A stretch of DNA of 64,000 bases, taken from positions 1-64,000 of IMG/VR virus record IMGVR_UViG_3300020165_000021, one strand, 5' to 3'. The notes under the pieces are model-generated. The model was given only the letters and a program-made list of their open reading frames with translations. It was not told the DNA's origin and ran no database searches. Shown here in pieces: positions 8,003-15,234 of this stretch; the first letter of the stretch is position 1; each line of letters begins with the position of its first letter. The position numbers were made by a program, and so were the translations under genes. This stretch comes from a virus.

Positions 8003-9069
8003 AAGTAAGTATGTTCATCCAATGCTTCATTATATAAGCTCTTCATTATCTCATCGAGCTTCTCTTTCTTACCTTGTATCTCCAACCCATCAACATACTT
8101 GGATAATATGGTTAGGGTATCATCTACTCCTTCGATTTCATCATCATCAAAGAAGTCCATGTGTTTATTATCATCAACAACTGCAACGTGTAAAGGATTA
8201 GATGCATGTACTTTATCAAGGAATGAATCAAACCAATACGGATTGTCTTTGTTAACAACAATAATTTTTACAAACTTGCCGTCGAATTTTGAGTAGTCCA
8301 TGTTTTGTAACTCATCAAAATCTTTTATCTTACCATCGTCATAATATCCTTTCTCAAACATAGTGAGAGGATTGTGAACTGGGGTAATCTCTTTTGTCTC
8401 TGTATCAAAAATATGAAAATACTTTTTATCATTGTAATCAGACCAAGTGAATTCCATTTGGGAACCTAGGTATCTTACATTCTTTACTTCTGATTTATGA
8501 TGGAAATGACCACTGTAGACTTGTTCGAATCTCTTAAGATAAGATATGTCTAGTCCATGTTGACATGTCATATTAGGTAATAGTAATGCACCTTCTATTT
8601 CAAAGTGACCCATACAGTGTGTTGCTGGAGCTGTCTGCATAAACTCTACCATGTCAGCATAGTTCTCGGGATTAATCCATGGAACTAATGCAATAGGAAA
8701 ATCATCATACTCCTTTACAATAGGGTCGGCATGAACGGTAATGTTAGGTTGATTGTATAATAATAACTCGGGTGAGTTAACATCATTCGTGTTTTTATAA
8801 TATGTATCATGGTTACCTAGAATCAAGTCCATCTTGATTCCCCTTTCATTCATAGGCTCAACAAAGTGTTCGATGTTTGCTTTCATCGATGCAAAGTTGA
8901 CATACTTACGTCTATCAAAGTAATCACCCATATGGATAATCTGTTTGATGTTATGCTCATCTAGATATGGAAAGAATATCTCTTCATAGAAACGTCCTTG
9001 ATACTTGGACATTTCAACCATATCTGAACGGACACCACAATGGGTATCATTTAATATCGCTATCTTCAT
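7999..9069 (-). CDS. 47: gp47 recombination endonuclease subunit (SbcD/Mre11-like)
   Basis: A 356-residue calcineurin-like phosphoesterase. Metal-binding motifs are visible in order: D8 and H10 in LNDTH, GDYFD, GNHD and GHFHH. It is the nuclease partner of gp46. The start overlaps the gp55 stop (ATGA at 9066-9069) and the stop overlaps gp46, so gp55-47-46 is a tight translationally coupled operon. Length and motif spacing match T4 gp47 (339 aa). Confidence 0.95.
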   Translation of the reverse strand: MKIAILNDTHCGVRSDMVEMSKYQGRFYEEIFFPYLDEHNIKQIIHMGDYFDRRKYVNFASMKANIEHFVEPMNERGIKMDLILGNHDTYYKNTNDVNSPELLLYNQPNITVHADPIVKEYDDFPIALVPWINPENYADMVEFMQTAPATHCMGHFEIEGALLLPNMTCQHGLDISYLKRFEQVYSGHFHHKSEVKNVRYLGSQMEFTWSDYNDKKYFHIFDTETKEITPVHNPLTMFEKGYYDDGKIKDFDELQNMDYSKFDGKFVKIIVVNKDNPYWFDSFLDKVHASNPLHVAVVDDNKHMDFFDDDEIEGVDDTLTILSKYVDGLEIQGKKEKLDEIMKSLYNEALDEHTYL

Positions 9070-9623
9070 TCAGTAAAGTTTTCTAAGTTCTTGTTAGCTT
9101 TCTTCTTTTTGTTTTTTGATTTACGTGGTTCATACTCTACACGATTCATATTCTCTTGCATCCATTCCACATTCGTGTTCGATAAACTTGGGTCGTGTTG
9201 ACCATCGATGGTTGCAAATGAATCCATAGTAATAGATGATTCCATGATTTGTTTTTGTTTGATGTAGACTTGTTTCTTTTCCTTCTGTATCCTTCTTAAG
9301 AAAGCGTAATAACAAATCTGAGTAACATATGCAAATGCATTGTTGGACTTTTCAACGTTGAAGTTACCAATGTATTGTATGCAATTTTCGATTGCATCAC
9401 AAATCATTTCGTCACGGTAAGTATAGTTGATGAAATTGGGTCGAGTGGATAATCGGGTTGCAATCTTATAGATGCACTCACCAATGTATTCAGTCATTCG
9501 AGGGGGTTCTTTCCCAGCAGATTCTGCCTTTGCAACTAAAGTATTAAACTCTGCAACTGCAGCTGTAAACTCTTTGTTGTTAACGTAGTGTTCTGCTTTT
9601 TTGGGGTCTTTTTTCTTAGTCAT
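9066..9623 (-). CDS. 55: gp55 late-transcription sigma factor
   Basis: A 185-residue protein resembling the T4 gp55 family of minimal sigma factors: a helical core (RDEMICDAIENCIQYIGNF, then AFAYVTQICYYAFLRRI) that corresponds to sigma region 2, and a lysine-rich C-terminal end. It should direct host RNA polymerase to TATAAATA boxes, which are abundant in this window upstream of structural genes. Its position before gp47/46 matches marine T4-like order. The ATG lies at the predicted transcription start of the promoter at 9630-9658, and no ribosome site is visible. Confidence 0.88.
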   Translation of the reverse strand: MTKKKDPKKAEHYVNNKEFTAAVAEFNTLVAKAESAGKEPPRMTEYIGECIYKIATRLSTRPNFINYTYRDEMICDAIENCIQYIGNFNVEKSNNAFAYVTQICYYAFLRRIQKEKKQVYIKQKQIMESSITMDSFATIDGQHDPSLSNTNVEWMQENMNRVEYEPRKSKNKKKKANKNLENFTE

Positions 9624-9789
9624 GTATACATTATACCCTTTTTATGTGGTATTGTAAGGGGCTTTCTTAATAAAAATAAATTTTAAAAGCCACTGTACAA
9701 ATAGAAAAACTGTGATAAAATGAATATGTCCCAAGGGGGATATACTTAGCTAGTAATAACTAACTCTATCTTCTTATGTACAATTGTAT
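9624..9789. other. Noncoding gap upstream of gp55 with hairpins
   Basis: No convincing gene. On the minus strand it holds a 7-bp hairpin (AGTTAGT-TATT-ACTAGCT, one G-U pair, about 9749-9766), then TCCC-CCTT-GGGA, and a GGCTTT/AAAGCC inverted repeat around an AT-rich loop just upstream of the gp55 promoter. The last could be a weak terminator. Confidence 0.4.
9630..9658 (-). promoter_or_regulatory. Sigma70-type promoter of gp55, near-leaderless
   Basis: Minus strand: CTTACA (9653-9658), 17-bp spacer, perfect TATAAT (9630-9635), then 6 nt to the ATG at 9623. This would start gp55 mRNA at the start codon, before late promoters are usable. Confidence 0.6.
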
Positions 9790-9794
9790 TTATA
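9787..9794 (-). promoter_or_regulatory. Consensus late box TATAAATA upstream of gp55
   Basis: A perfect minus-strand TATAAATA overlaps the last codons of the 40-aa gene. A transcript from here would have a structured leader of about 155 nt before gp55, giving late expression of gp55-47-46. Confidence 0.45.
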
Positions 9795-9912
9795 ACGTCT
9801 GAACGTGTCGTTTGAATTGTTCCAATTCTCGGACTGCACGTAACGCTCCAGGCTCTCGTTCGAGGAACGTCCATTGCATAAGAAGAATCACAGCAAAGGA
9901 ATACTTTATCAT
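9790..9912 (-). CDS. 40-aa microprotein with hydrophobic N-terminus
   Basis: Predicted MIKYSFAVILLMQWTFL followed by a charged helical segment. It is a short hydrophobic stretch that could be a membrane anchor or weak signal. The ATG overlaps the stop of the 67-aa gene (ATGA at 9909-9912). It is the last of five tiny coupled genes. Function unknown; the start choice rests on the ATGA coupling and on membrane character. Confidence 0.5.
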   Translation of the reverse strand: MIKYSFAVILLMQWTFLEREPGALRAVRELEQFKRHVQTL

Positions 9913-10112
9913 GACACAAACTTGTCAATGATATAGAATGAAAGTAACATGAATCCAAATACAGAGATTTGAATTATCGATGCCCAAAAGACTTGTCTCA
10001 TGGGATGCATCTCAACTAACTTTTCTATAGAACTTTCACTGGGTGATAGGTTAACAATCTGCAAAGCAGTTCTTTCGTTTTCGGGTTTTTGAAACCAAGG
10101 TACATGTATCAT
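9909..10112 (-). CDS. 67-aa single-pass membrane protein
   Basis: An amphipathic charged N-terminal half is followed by a hydrophobic segment (about residues 42-64, FWASIIQISVFGFMLLSFYII). No family is recognised. It starts with an ATGA overlap on the 27-aa gene (10109-10112) and ends with another on the 40-aa gene. It could be a membrane-modifying, lysis-related or superinfection-exclusion protein, but the sequence does not say which. Confidence 0.6.
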   Translation of the reverse strand: MIHVPWFQKPENERTALQIVNLSPSESSIEKLVEMHPMRQVFWASIIQISVFGFMLLSFYIIDKFVS

Positions 10113-10192
10113 TTTGGGTTATAAAGGTGAAGGGCTATTAGTACTATAAGTTGAAAGGTCAACCCACTAATCAATAACCAAATATCAGACAT
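10109..10192 (-). CDS. 27-aa hydrophobic microprotein
   Basis: Nearly the whole product is one hydrophobic segment (IWLLISGLTFQLIVLIALHLY). The ATG lies inside the last codons of the 33-aa gene (8-nt overlap) and its stop overlaps the next ATG. There is no separate ribosome site, so translation would be by coupling. It is supported by its position in the overlapping chain, not by homology. Confidence 0.45.
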   Translation of the reverse strand: MSDIWLLISGLTFQLIVLIALHLYNPK

Positions 10193-10286
10193 TAGGAATT
10201 AAACCTATAATGGATGCGATGAAAACAAGACAGAGACATACTATCTCTGTCTGTTCCCGTAGCTTGTTTAGTTTCTTAGAACTCAT
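10185..10286 (-). CDS. 33-aa membrane microprotein
   Basis: A short basic N-terminus is followed by a hydrophobic segment (IVCLCLVFIASIIGLI). The ATG comes 1 nt after the stop of the 54-aa gene, and the end overlaps the 27-aa gene. No homologue is recognised. Evidence is the coupled arrangement plus membrane character. Confidence 0.45.
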   Translation of the reverse strand: MSSKKLNKLREQTEIVCLCLVFIASIIGLIPNV

Positions 10287-10287
10287 T

Positions 10288-10452
10288 TCAGTACGGTGAA
10301 CTGAATGAAATTACTAAGAATGGTAGAGCAAATGGAAGAGTTAACAGCACTAGAAATTCGATAGTGTCACAGATTGCACAAACACGTTTGTTCTCTTTGA
10401 CTTCTCTAGCTTTTCGTACCATGCTCTTCGCAAACAAAGTTGCTGTGGTCAT
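10288..10452 (-). CDS. 54-aa membrane microprotein
   Basis: A basic N-terminus with a CAIC cysteine pair (residues 26-29) is followed by a hydrophobic segment (FLVLLTLPFALPFLVISF) at the C-terminus. The ATG at 10452 has a good ribosome site (AAGGAAAACC). This is the first and best supported of the five overlapping membrane microproteins at 9790-10452, and presumably feeds ribosomes into the rest. Function unknown. Confidence 0.6.
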   Translation of the reverse strand: MTTATLFAKSMVRKAREVKENKRVCAICDTIEFLVLLTLPFALPFLVISFSSPY

Positions 10453-10518
10453 GGTTTTCCTTTTAATTAAGTTATAAAAATTTTGTATAATAGTATATAG
10501 ACACCAATTATACGCACT

Positions 10519-10526
10519 TATTTAGA
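10519..10526 (-). promoter_or_regulatory. Late-type box TCTAAATA for the microprotein chain
   Basis: Minus-strand TCTAAATA, the same variant seen in front of genes 28382-28642 and 31570-33150, placed about 60 nt before the ribosome site and ATG at 10452. Confidence 0.4.
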
Positions 10527-10538
10527 CAAATAAAAATC

Positions 10539-11000
10539 CTAATGGATAGTTTTATTGGGGTCGAAGTCTTCAAGGTCGAAGTCTTCATCGATTAAGTCTA
10601 TGTCTTCGGGGACAAGGGACTCCATTACTTTCGTTAGATAGTCTCTACGTACATCATCGGGTGTGTTCTTTTTATTGGTTAGAGGAATGGTTTGTGTTTC
10701 TACCATCTCCAACCACCTTGATGAAGCTTCATCATAGAATGGAACGAACTGCTGGTTCATATTACTACGGTATAGTATTTGGTCATTTGGAATAACGATG
10801 ATTGGGTCATCACTAAGAGGTGCATACGGATAGAAGGTTGCAAGAGTTTCAAGTTTATTTTGCACGGTTAACTGACACATCATAGGTAGTGTTATCTCAA
10901 TACCTTTAGTTGTGTCTCTTACCATACCCACCACTTCACTACCAGTTTTTAGTTTTACAACTTCGTATTTTTGTGGTGTTAAATCTGAGGGTCTTGTCAT
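10539..11000 (-). CDS. Sm/Hfq-like small phage protein, function unknown
   Basis: A 153-residue protein. The N-terminal segment KYEVVKLKTGSEVVGMVRD followed by further short strands reads like an Sm/LSm-type beta barrel; I infer this from pattern only. The C-terminus is acidic (DLIDEDFDLEDFD). The frame is open further upstream, but I chose the ATG at 11000 because it overlaps the UvsW stop (ATGA at 10997-11000); a longer start would run deep into uvsW. Its neighbours are recombination and late-transcription genes. RNA binding is possible but untested. Confidence 0.65.
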   Translation of the reverse strand: MTRPSDLTPQKYEVVKLKTGSEVVGMVRDTTKGIEITLPMMCQLTVQNKLETLATFYPYAPLSDDPIIVIPNDQILYRSNMNQQFVPFYDEASSRWLEMVETQTIPLTNKKNTPDDVRRDYLTKVMESLVPEDIDLIDEDFDLEDFDPNKTIH

Positions 11001-12421
11001 TTTAAATCGAACTGCCTTATCTCGTATGTAAAGTTTTCTTCGTTGTATATATTTATACGTTCTTTGAGGTGATTTAGGGTATGATTTTCGCATTGCATAT
11101 CATCTGATATGTCAAACAATTTCATCTCTGTTTTACCGTCAGCCTTACGAAGTCCTCTACCTATAGATTGAAGGTTTCTGATTCGACTTTTACTTGGGGA
11201 TGCGAAGACAATATTGTCTATTCGTTTGATGTTAACACCTGTAGAGAAAGTTCCGTATGATGCTAGTATGACGTTATTGTTACTTCTCTCTACTATTTCT
11301 CTAACTGCTTCTCGGTCTTCTACATCTGTCCCACCATTGACATAGTGGAGCGTTCCCTTTCTTCGTGTGACCATGGGGTTGAACATTTCCCATAGTGGTT
11401 GTCCATGTTTCTCAATGTATTGAAATAGTACTAGGGTATTACCTTTCAGTGACCCCACAAGATTAGTTATGAAATGATTTCTTTCTTGATGTGATACTAG
11501 ATAATCCATCTCATCTTGGTATGACATTTTTTTCTGTTTAGTATGACGAAGTATGACACATTCTATTTTTAAATTTGCAATCGTTCCCGAATCCATCAAC
11601 TCCTTTGTGCTTATGACCTTTTTGACAGGGCCGAATAAACCTTCTAGTTGTAGTCTGTGTACTTCTGTTCCGTCCAGTGTACCAGTACATCCAATACGTA
11701 CAGCAGTAGTCTTCATCTTTTCAAGTATACCTTTCAGTACATTTGCTTTAAACAGATGAGCTTCGTCTCCTATTACAACATCGAATGATTGCATTACTTC
11801 CTTTGGTGCTTTACTAAATGACTGCCATGTGGTAACTGTGATTGGTGCATCGAAAACTTCTTGACCATGATAAATTTTACAGATAGGGTCTTTGTATCCG
11901 TAGTCTTTAAAATCCTTAGTCATCTGTTCCACTAATGATGTGGTGGGTACAATGATGACTGTCTTAGAGTCATAGTATCTTGCAAGTAAATAAATGATTA
12001 GAGACTTACCACTTGCAGTGGGTGATAATAATAGTTGCCTACCATATTGAACTGCAGTTTTAAAAGCTTCTAACTGGTAATCTCTTGGTTCAAATGGAAG
12101 GTCTAATATACTAATCCAATCTTCTATTGATATCGGCCCGTTGTTTCTTTGCTTCTTACCAATAACATCTTGAATACCTTCAAACTCGTAACCTCGTTCT
12201 CTGCAGAACTCATCTACGTATGGAAGTAACCCAATATAAATCTTATGTGTTTTGATTGAGAAAAGATATACTTTACCGTCCCACCATTTGTTTTTATAAC
12301 TTGGCATGAACTTTGCGTTTGGTACAGTGAAAGAGAAATAGTCATGAAGGTCTTTGGCTAAACCGTCATCACAGTCTACCCTCATGAAACATTCGTCCAC
12401 CTTTGATACTATGACTTTCAT
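10997..12421 (-). CDS. uvsW: UvsW DNA/RNA helicase
   Basis: A 474-residue SF2 helicase. Seen: motif I SPTASGKS (133-140), motif II DEAH (219-222), motif III-like GCTGTLDG and motif VI QSIGRGLRKADG near the C-terminus, with the gp uvsW-type N-terminal domain before residue 110. In T4 UvsW unwinds branched intermediates and R-loops and helps switch from origin to recombination-dependent replication. The length is close to T4 UvsW. It starts 1 nt after the upstream oxygenase stop. Confidence 0.92.
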   Translation of the reverse strand: MKVIVSKVDECFMRVDCDDGLAKDLHDYFSFTVPNAKFMPSYKNKWWDGKVYLFSIKTHKIYIGLLPYVDEFCRERGYEFEGIQDVIGKKQRNNGPISIEDWISILDLPFEPRDYQLEAFKTAVQYGRQLLLSPTASGKSLIIYLLARYYDSKTVIIVPTTSLVEQMTKDFKDYGYKDPICKIYHGQEVFDAPITVTTWQSFSKAPKEVMQSFDVVIGDEAHLFKANVLKGILEKMKTTAVRIGCTGTLDGTEVHRLQLEGLFGPVKKVISTKELMDSGTIANLKIECVILRHTKQKKMSYQDEMDYLVSHQERNHFITNLVGSLKGNTLVLFQYIEKHGQPLWEMFNPMVTRRKGTLHYVNGGTDVEDREAVREIVERSNNNVILASYGTFSTGVNIKRIDNIVFASPSKSRIRNLQSIGRGLRKADGKTEMKLFDISDDMQCENHTLNHLKERINIYNEENFTYEIRQFDLK

Positions 12422-12422
12422 T

Positions 12423-13133
12423 TTATTTGTATGGATATCCTATAAACCAACCGACTAAACTGGTTCGAGTTCCCTTAGTGACAGGAGTCACTTGATGATG
12501 TACAAAGGAAGGGAACAATATCAATGACCCCTTTTGTTTTGATGAGTTGGGAATTTGTCTATAGAAATCTCTCATGTCTCGTGTATAATCTTCACGTGTA
12601 AGTGTGTCCTTTGCACGGACATCTTCTATCCACTGGAAGTTACCACCTTCATATTCATCGGGGTCTGTCAGCTGAATAGACATACTTAACTTTCTAATCA
12701 TACCACTATTTTCGTATGGTTTATCTCCAGCATCTGTATGCCATGTATAGAATCCACCTCGTTCACCTTGTTGTGCATGGTAAGTTGTATGCTGAAATGG
12801 TTCTACTTGTTCTATGTCAACATTCCATCCACTCTGTTTCATCCCCATGGTAACTGCTTCGGTAATCTTGGTGAATACATCTCCCAAGATTTCTAGGTGG
12901 TCTCCATGCAACCAACGAACATCTGATGCTCTTATGTTATCAACAACTTTACCACCACTACCGTTTCCTCTTTCCATATGAGCTTGTTCTGCATCGGGGT
13001 CTAGGTCTAACCTTCCACCTTGACCAACTGCACCTTCCTCTAGAGGGAAGTCTAAAGCTTTACCATTGATAAATTCAACTTCCTCTGAAGTTAATAGAGA
13101 CGGATATGTCCACATGTAATTTTGTAAATTCAT
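12423..13133 (-). CDS. 2OG-Fe(II) oxygenase (PKHD/PiuC-like)
   Basis: A 236-residue dioxygenase with iron ligands H132 and D134 in TWHTDAGD, a distal His in SFVHHQVTPV (about 213) and the 2OG arginine R223 in GTRTSLVGW. This is the pattern of prolyl-4-hydroxylase-like PKHD-type enzymes. The frame continues upstream, but the ATG at 13133 overlaps the UvsY stop (TAATG) and gives a natural N-terminus. Substrate unknown. It sits between uvsY and uvsW, away from the other oxygenases. Confidence 0.85.
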   Translation of the reverse strand: MNLQNYMWTYPSLLTSEEVEFINGKALDFPLEEGAVGQGGRLDLDPDAEQAHMERGNGSGGKVVDNIRASDVRWLHGDHLEILGDVFTKITEAVTMGMKQSGWNVDIEQVEPFQHTTYHAQQGERGGFYTWHTDAGDKPYENSGMIRKLSMSIQLTDPDEYEGGNFQWIEDVRAKDTLTREDYTRDMRDFYRQIPNSSKQKGSLILFPSFVHHQVTPVTKGTRTSLVGWFIGYPYK

Positions 13134-13576
13134 TATTGTCCTGCCATGAACTTTCTCCAATCGATTGTGTTTCTAATCGTTTGGTGTCTCCAAGTGATAT
13201 TTTGCATACACTCTTTGAGAAAGTCTACCGTAACTTTGAGATACTCAATCTTTGCATTGAGTTCTTGTAAATCTTTATCTGCATTGAAGAAGATGTTCAT
13301 ATCATTCTTCATAATCTTAAGACCATCAAAAGGGTCGGGGTTCCACCCTAACTCTCTGATTCTATCGTCATCCATTTTACCATTAAACCATAACCACTTA
13401 TCTTTAAGTAAGGTGTTGTATTGTTCTTGGTATTTCTTAAGGACTAGAATCTTATTGGTAAGTAAGTCTTGGTATTTTGCATGAAGCTTAGGTACTTCTA
13501 AGGATGCAGTATCCAATTCAATGTCATCTATTTCACAGTCACCTGCCCACTGGGCTTTCAATTCTTCTAAAGTCAT
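13133..13576 (-). CDS. uvsY: UvsY recombination mediator
   Basis: A 147-residue helical protein matching T4 UvsY (137 aa) in size, charge pattern and gene neighbourhood, including a YSG/FNG-type D-rich segment and a C-terminal RKFMAGQ resembling T4's RAFEAGK. UvsY loads the UvsX recombinase onto gp32-coated ssDNA. The stop overlaps the next ATG. A CACG-TTTT-CGTG hairpin lies just upstream, between it and the tube-like gene. Confidence 0.85.
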   Translation of the reverse strand: MTLEELKAQWAGDCEIDDIELDTASLEVPKLHAKYQDLLTNKILVLKKYQEQYNTLLKDKWLWFNGKMDDDRIRELGWNPDPFDGLKIMKNDMNIFFNADKDLQELNAKIEYLKVTVDFLKECMQNITWRHQTIRNTIDWRKFMAGQ

Positions 13577-13604
13577 AATAATATTATATCACGAAAACGT
13601 GAAT

Positions 13605-14141
13605 CTAACTAGTGGTTTCTATGTCGTAGTAAGTAAATTTAAACTCAATAGTTGCAACCACAGATTCACCATCTGCACCCGATTCAAACTCTAATCCACT
13701 TAGACCGATTGGAAAGCAGTCATGAAATCTAAAGTATCTATTGGGTATGTTTTTGTTTGTTGTTGTAATAAGAGTGATATCAGATACTTCTGAGCCTGCA
13801 TCTCCCTTATCCGAAGACGTTCCTATTAGATTTCTACTGGTACCAACATAGGTCTCATAATCTTTAGGGTCTTTAATTGGTACAATTGCATTCATCCATT
13901 CGTACACTTCTTTGAAGTTCTCTAGGTCTTCATCCACCAAGAAGTCTACAGATAGATTTTCAAATGTAACTTTGTCGCCTGGAAAATATGCATCCAACCC
14001 AACCCCAGCACCATGTGCTAATTCTGAGAATGACACGCCTGGAATATTACACTTCTTGACAAAGTATTCTGCAGTTGGTATCCTATCAATAAGAAGTCTA
14101 AAGTTGTTCTTATTGAGAAGGGATTTATTGATGTCAGCCAT
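13605..14141 (-). CDS. Tail-tube-fold (gp19-like) structural protein
   Basis: A 178-residue protein that aligns by eye with gp19 of this phage (20994-21491): NNFRLLIDRIPTAEYFVKKCNIPG against NRFRVFLPRAG...CKGANIPAG, then a strand-rich segment and LENFKEVYEWM against ARTALEAWQ. It is therefore probably a tube-fold paralogue, for example a tube initiator/cap or a tail-completion protein. The position between gp23 and uvsY is where marine relatives often annotate gp3; I cannot confirm that identity. Confidence 0.65.
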   Translation of the reverse strand: MADINKSLLNKNNFRLLIDRIPTAEYFVKKCNIPGVSFSELAHGAGVGLDAYFPGDKVTFENLSVDFLVDEDLENFKEVYEWMNAIVPIKDPKDYETYVGTSRNLIGTSSDKGDAGSEVSDITLITTTNKNIPNRYFRFHDCFPIGLSGLEFESGADGESVVATIEFKFTYYDIETTS

Positions 14142-14352
14142 GGACTCTTGTTATCCGTTTGTTAGTAGTGATGTCGTGATAATCGTCACCCCTATACTCT
14201 CTTGTTGTAGTTTCCTCACATAGATATCCTTCTTGGATATAAGTGGTTACAGTTTTTCTAGAGATTACATTTGTGTTCTCTCGACCTTGTGGAAATATTT
14301 TTGCTTCCCATGGGCCCTCTAAAACTTGTACACTCTTTTCATAATTTGACAT
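14134..14352 (-). CDS. 72-aa conserved phage protein, unknown
   Basis: A small hydrophilic protein rich in Thr, Tyr and Arg (ISRKTVTTY, ETTTREYRGDDYHD). No domain is recognised. The ATG has a GGAGAAC ribosome site, and its end overlaps the start of the tube-like gene by 8 nt, suggesting coexpression with that structural gene. A late-type variant CCTAAATA lies at 14372-14379. Confidence 0.6.
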   Translation of the reverse strand: MSNYEKSVQVLEGPWEAKIFPQGRENTNVISRKTVTTYIQEGYLCEETTTREYRGDDYHDITTNKRITRVHG

Positions 14353-14370
14353 ATTGTTCTCCGTATATAC

Positions 14371-15168
14371 TTATTTAGGTGTTTTGATATGCCAGAACCT
14401 ACGGAAGTGAACATAATTTGGTGGTATTGATGCAAACTTAACTGGTTCCATAGGATTCTTAGGGTGTACATCTTCTAGTGTCCAACTATACACGTCTCTT
14501 CTGTAGACTTCGTTAGGTATGATTATACCAAATTCATTATCCAAATCTTCATCATCATATCTTGTGTAGGTCTTACCTATCTCGTCTAAGTATTCTTCTA
14601 CATGTGTATCATTAAATGAAGCTTCCCACTGGTCGAACCCATTAAAGACTCTAGAATTTTTCTTCTTCTTTTCGCCTGGAGCTCCATGTACACCCGACCA
14701 CTCTTCTTGTCTAAACCATGGTGCTGGCATTGGTAATGAATTGACTGCAGTCTCTAAGAACATTTCATCCGTATGATTAAATGCTCTTCTCAAATCATCA
14801 TAGATGTTTTTAACATGATATAGAGTACCAAAGTGTATAATCAAATCCCACTTTCTATTGAAAGACCATTCGTCATTATGATTGATACATAACTTTTCTG
14901 AGTCTGTTTCTATGGAATCCAGTAGTTCTTGTCTAGCATCTGCATAACTTACAGTTGCACCCAACTTCTCAAAGTGTCTACCAATCAATCCATGTGCAGT
15001 TCCTAGTTCTAGGATAGTCTTACCATCAAACCAGTCTTCACCTTTACAATCGATAACCTTTTTAACTCTTGCTTCCGTTGGAAGGTACATTGTGTGTTCG
15101 TCATCTGTGATTGGATTCTTCCATTTAAAGAAACCTTCCAACCCCTCACCATACTTAATCATCTTCAT
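14371..15168 (-). CDS. Class I SAM-dependent methyltransferase
   Basis: A 265-residue protein with the SAM-binding motif ILELGTAHGLIG at 52-63 (usual form E/DxGxGxG; here GTAHG) and an acidic/aromatic end of the second strand (SYADA, 74-78). A later WDLIIHFGTLYHV resembles motif IV of small-molecule and tRNA wobble-type methyltransferases. The substrate is unknown. The ATG lies 5 nt after a GATAAATA late box, predicting leaderless expression. An in-frame ATG two codons later is an alternative. It is isolated from gp23 by a terminator and the RNA gene. Confidence 0.75.
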   Translation of the reverse strand: MKMIKYGEGLEGFFKWKNPITDDEHTMYLPTEARVKKVIDCKGEDWFDGKTILELGTAHGLIGRHFEKLGATVSYADARQELLDSIETDSEKLCINHNDEWSFNRKWDLIIHFGTLYHVKNIYDDLRRAFNHTDEMFLETAVNSLPMPAPWFRQEEWSGVHGAPGEKKKKNSRVFNGFDQWEASFNDTHVEEYLDEIGKTYTRYDDEDLDNEFGIIIPNEVYRRDVYSWTLEDVHPKNPMEPVKFASIPPNYVHFRRFWHIKTPK

Positions 15169-15173
15169 ATACT

Positions 15174-15181
15174 TATTTATC
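15174..15181 (-). promoter_or_regulatory. Late-type box GATAAATA, 5 nt before methyltransferase ATG
   Basis: Minus-strand GATAAATA-AGTAT-ATG. It is separated by 3 bp from an oppositely oriented perfect TATAAATA (15185-15192), forming a near-palindromic divergent late promoter. Confidence 0.6.
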
Positions 15182-15184
15182 GCG

Positions 15185-15228
15185 TATAAATATGTGCCTT
15201 GACAATGGATATCATATTTTGGTATACT
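15185..15228 (+). promoter_or_regulatory. Tandem plus-strand promoters: late TATAAATA and early sigma70 type
   Basis: TATAAATA at 15185-15192 is a perfect T4 late box on the plus strand. Directly after it, TTGACA (15199-15204) and TATACT (15223-15228) with an 18-bp spacer reproduce the early promoters at 772-801 and 3720-3749, including the upstream GCC and downstream ATG context. Both point into the gene-free 15235-15520 region, away from all protein genes. Confidence 0.72.
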
Positions 15229-15234
15229 TGTAAG

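Noticed and set aside
9746-9958. 70-aa ORF in another frame (MDSCYFHS...)
   Set aside because: It conflicts with the 67-aa and 40-aa frames that are joined by ATGA overlaps and have membrane segments; it has no ribosome site or recognisable pattern.
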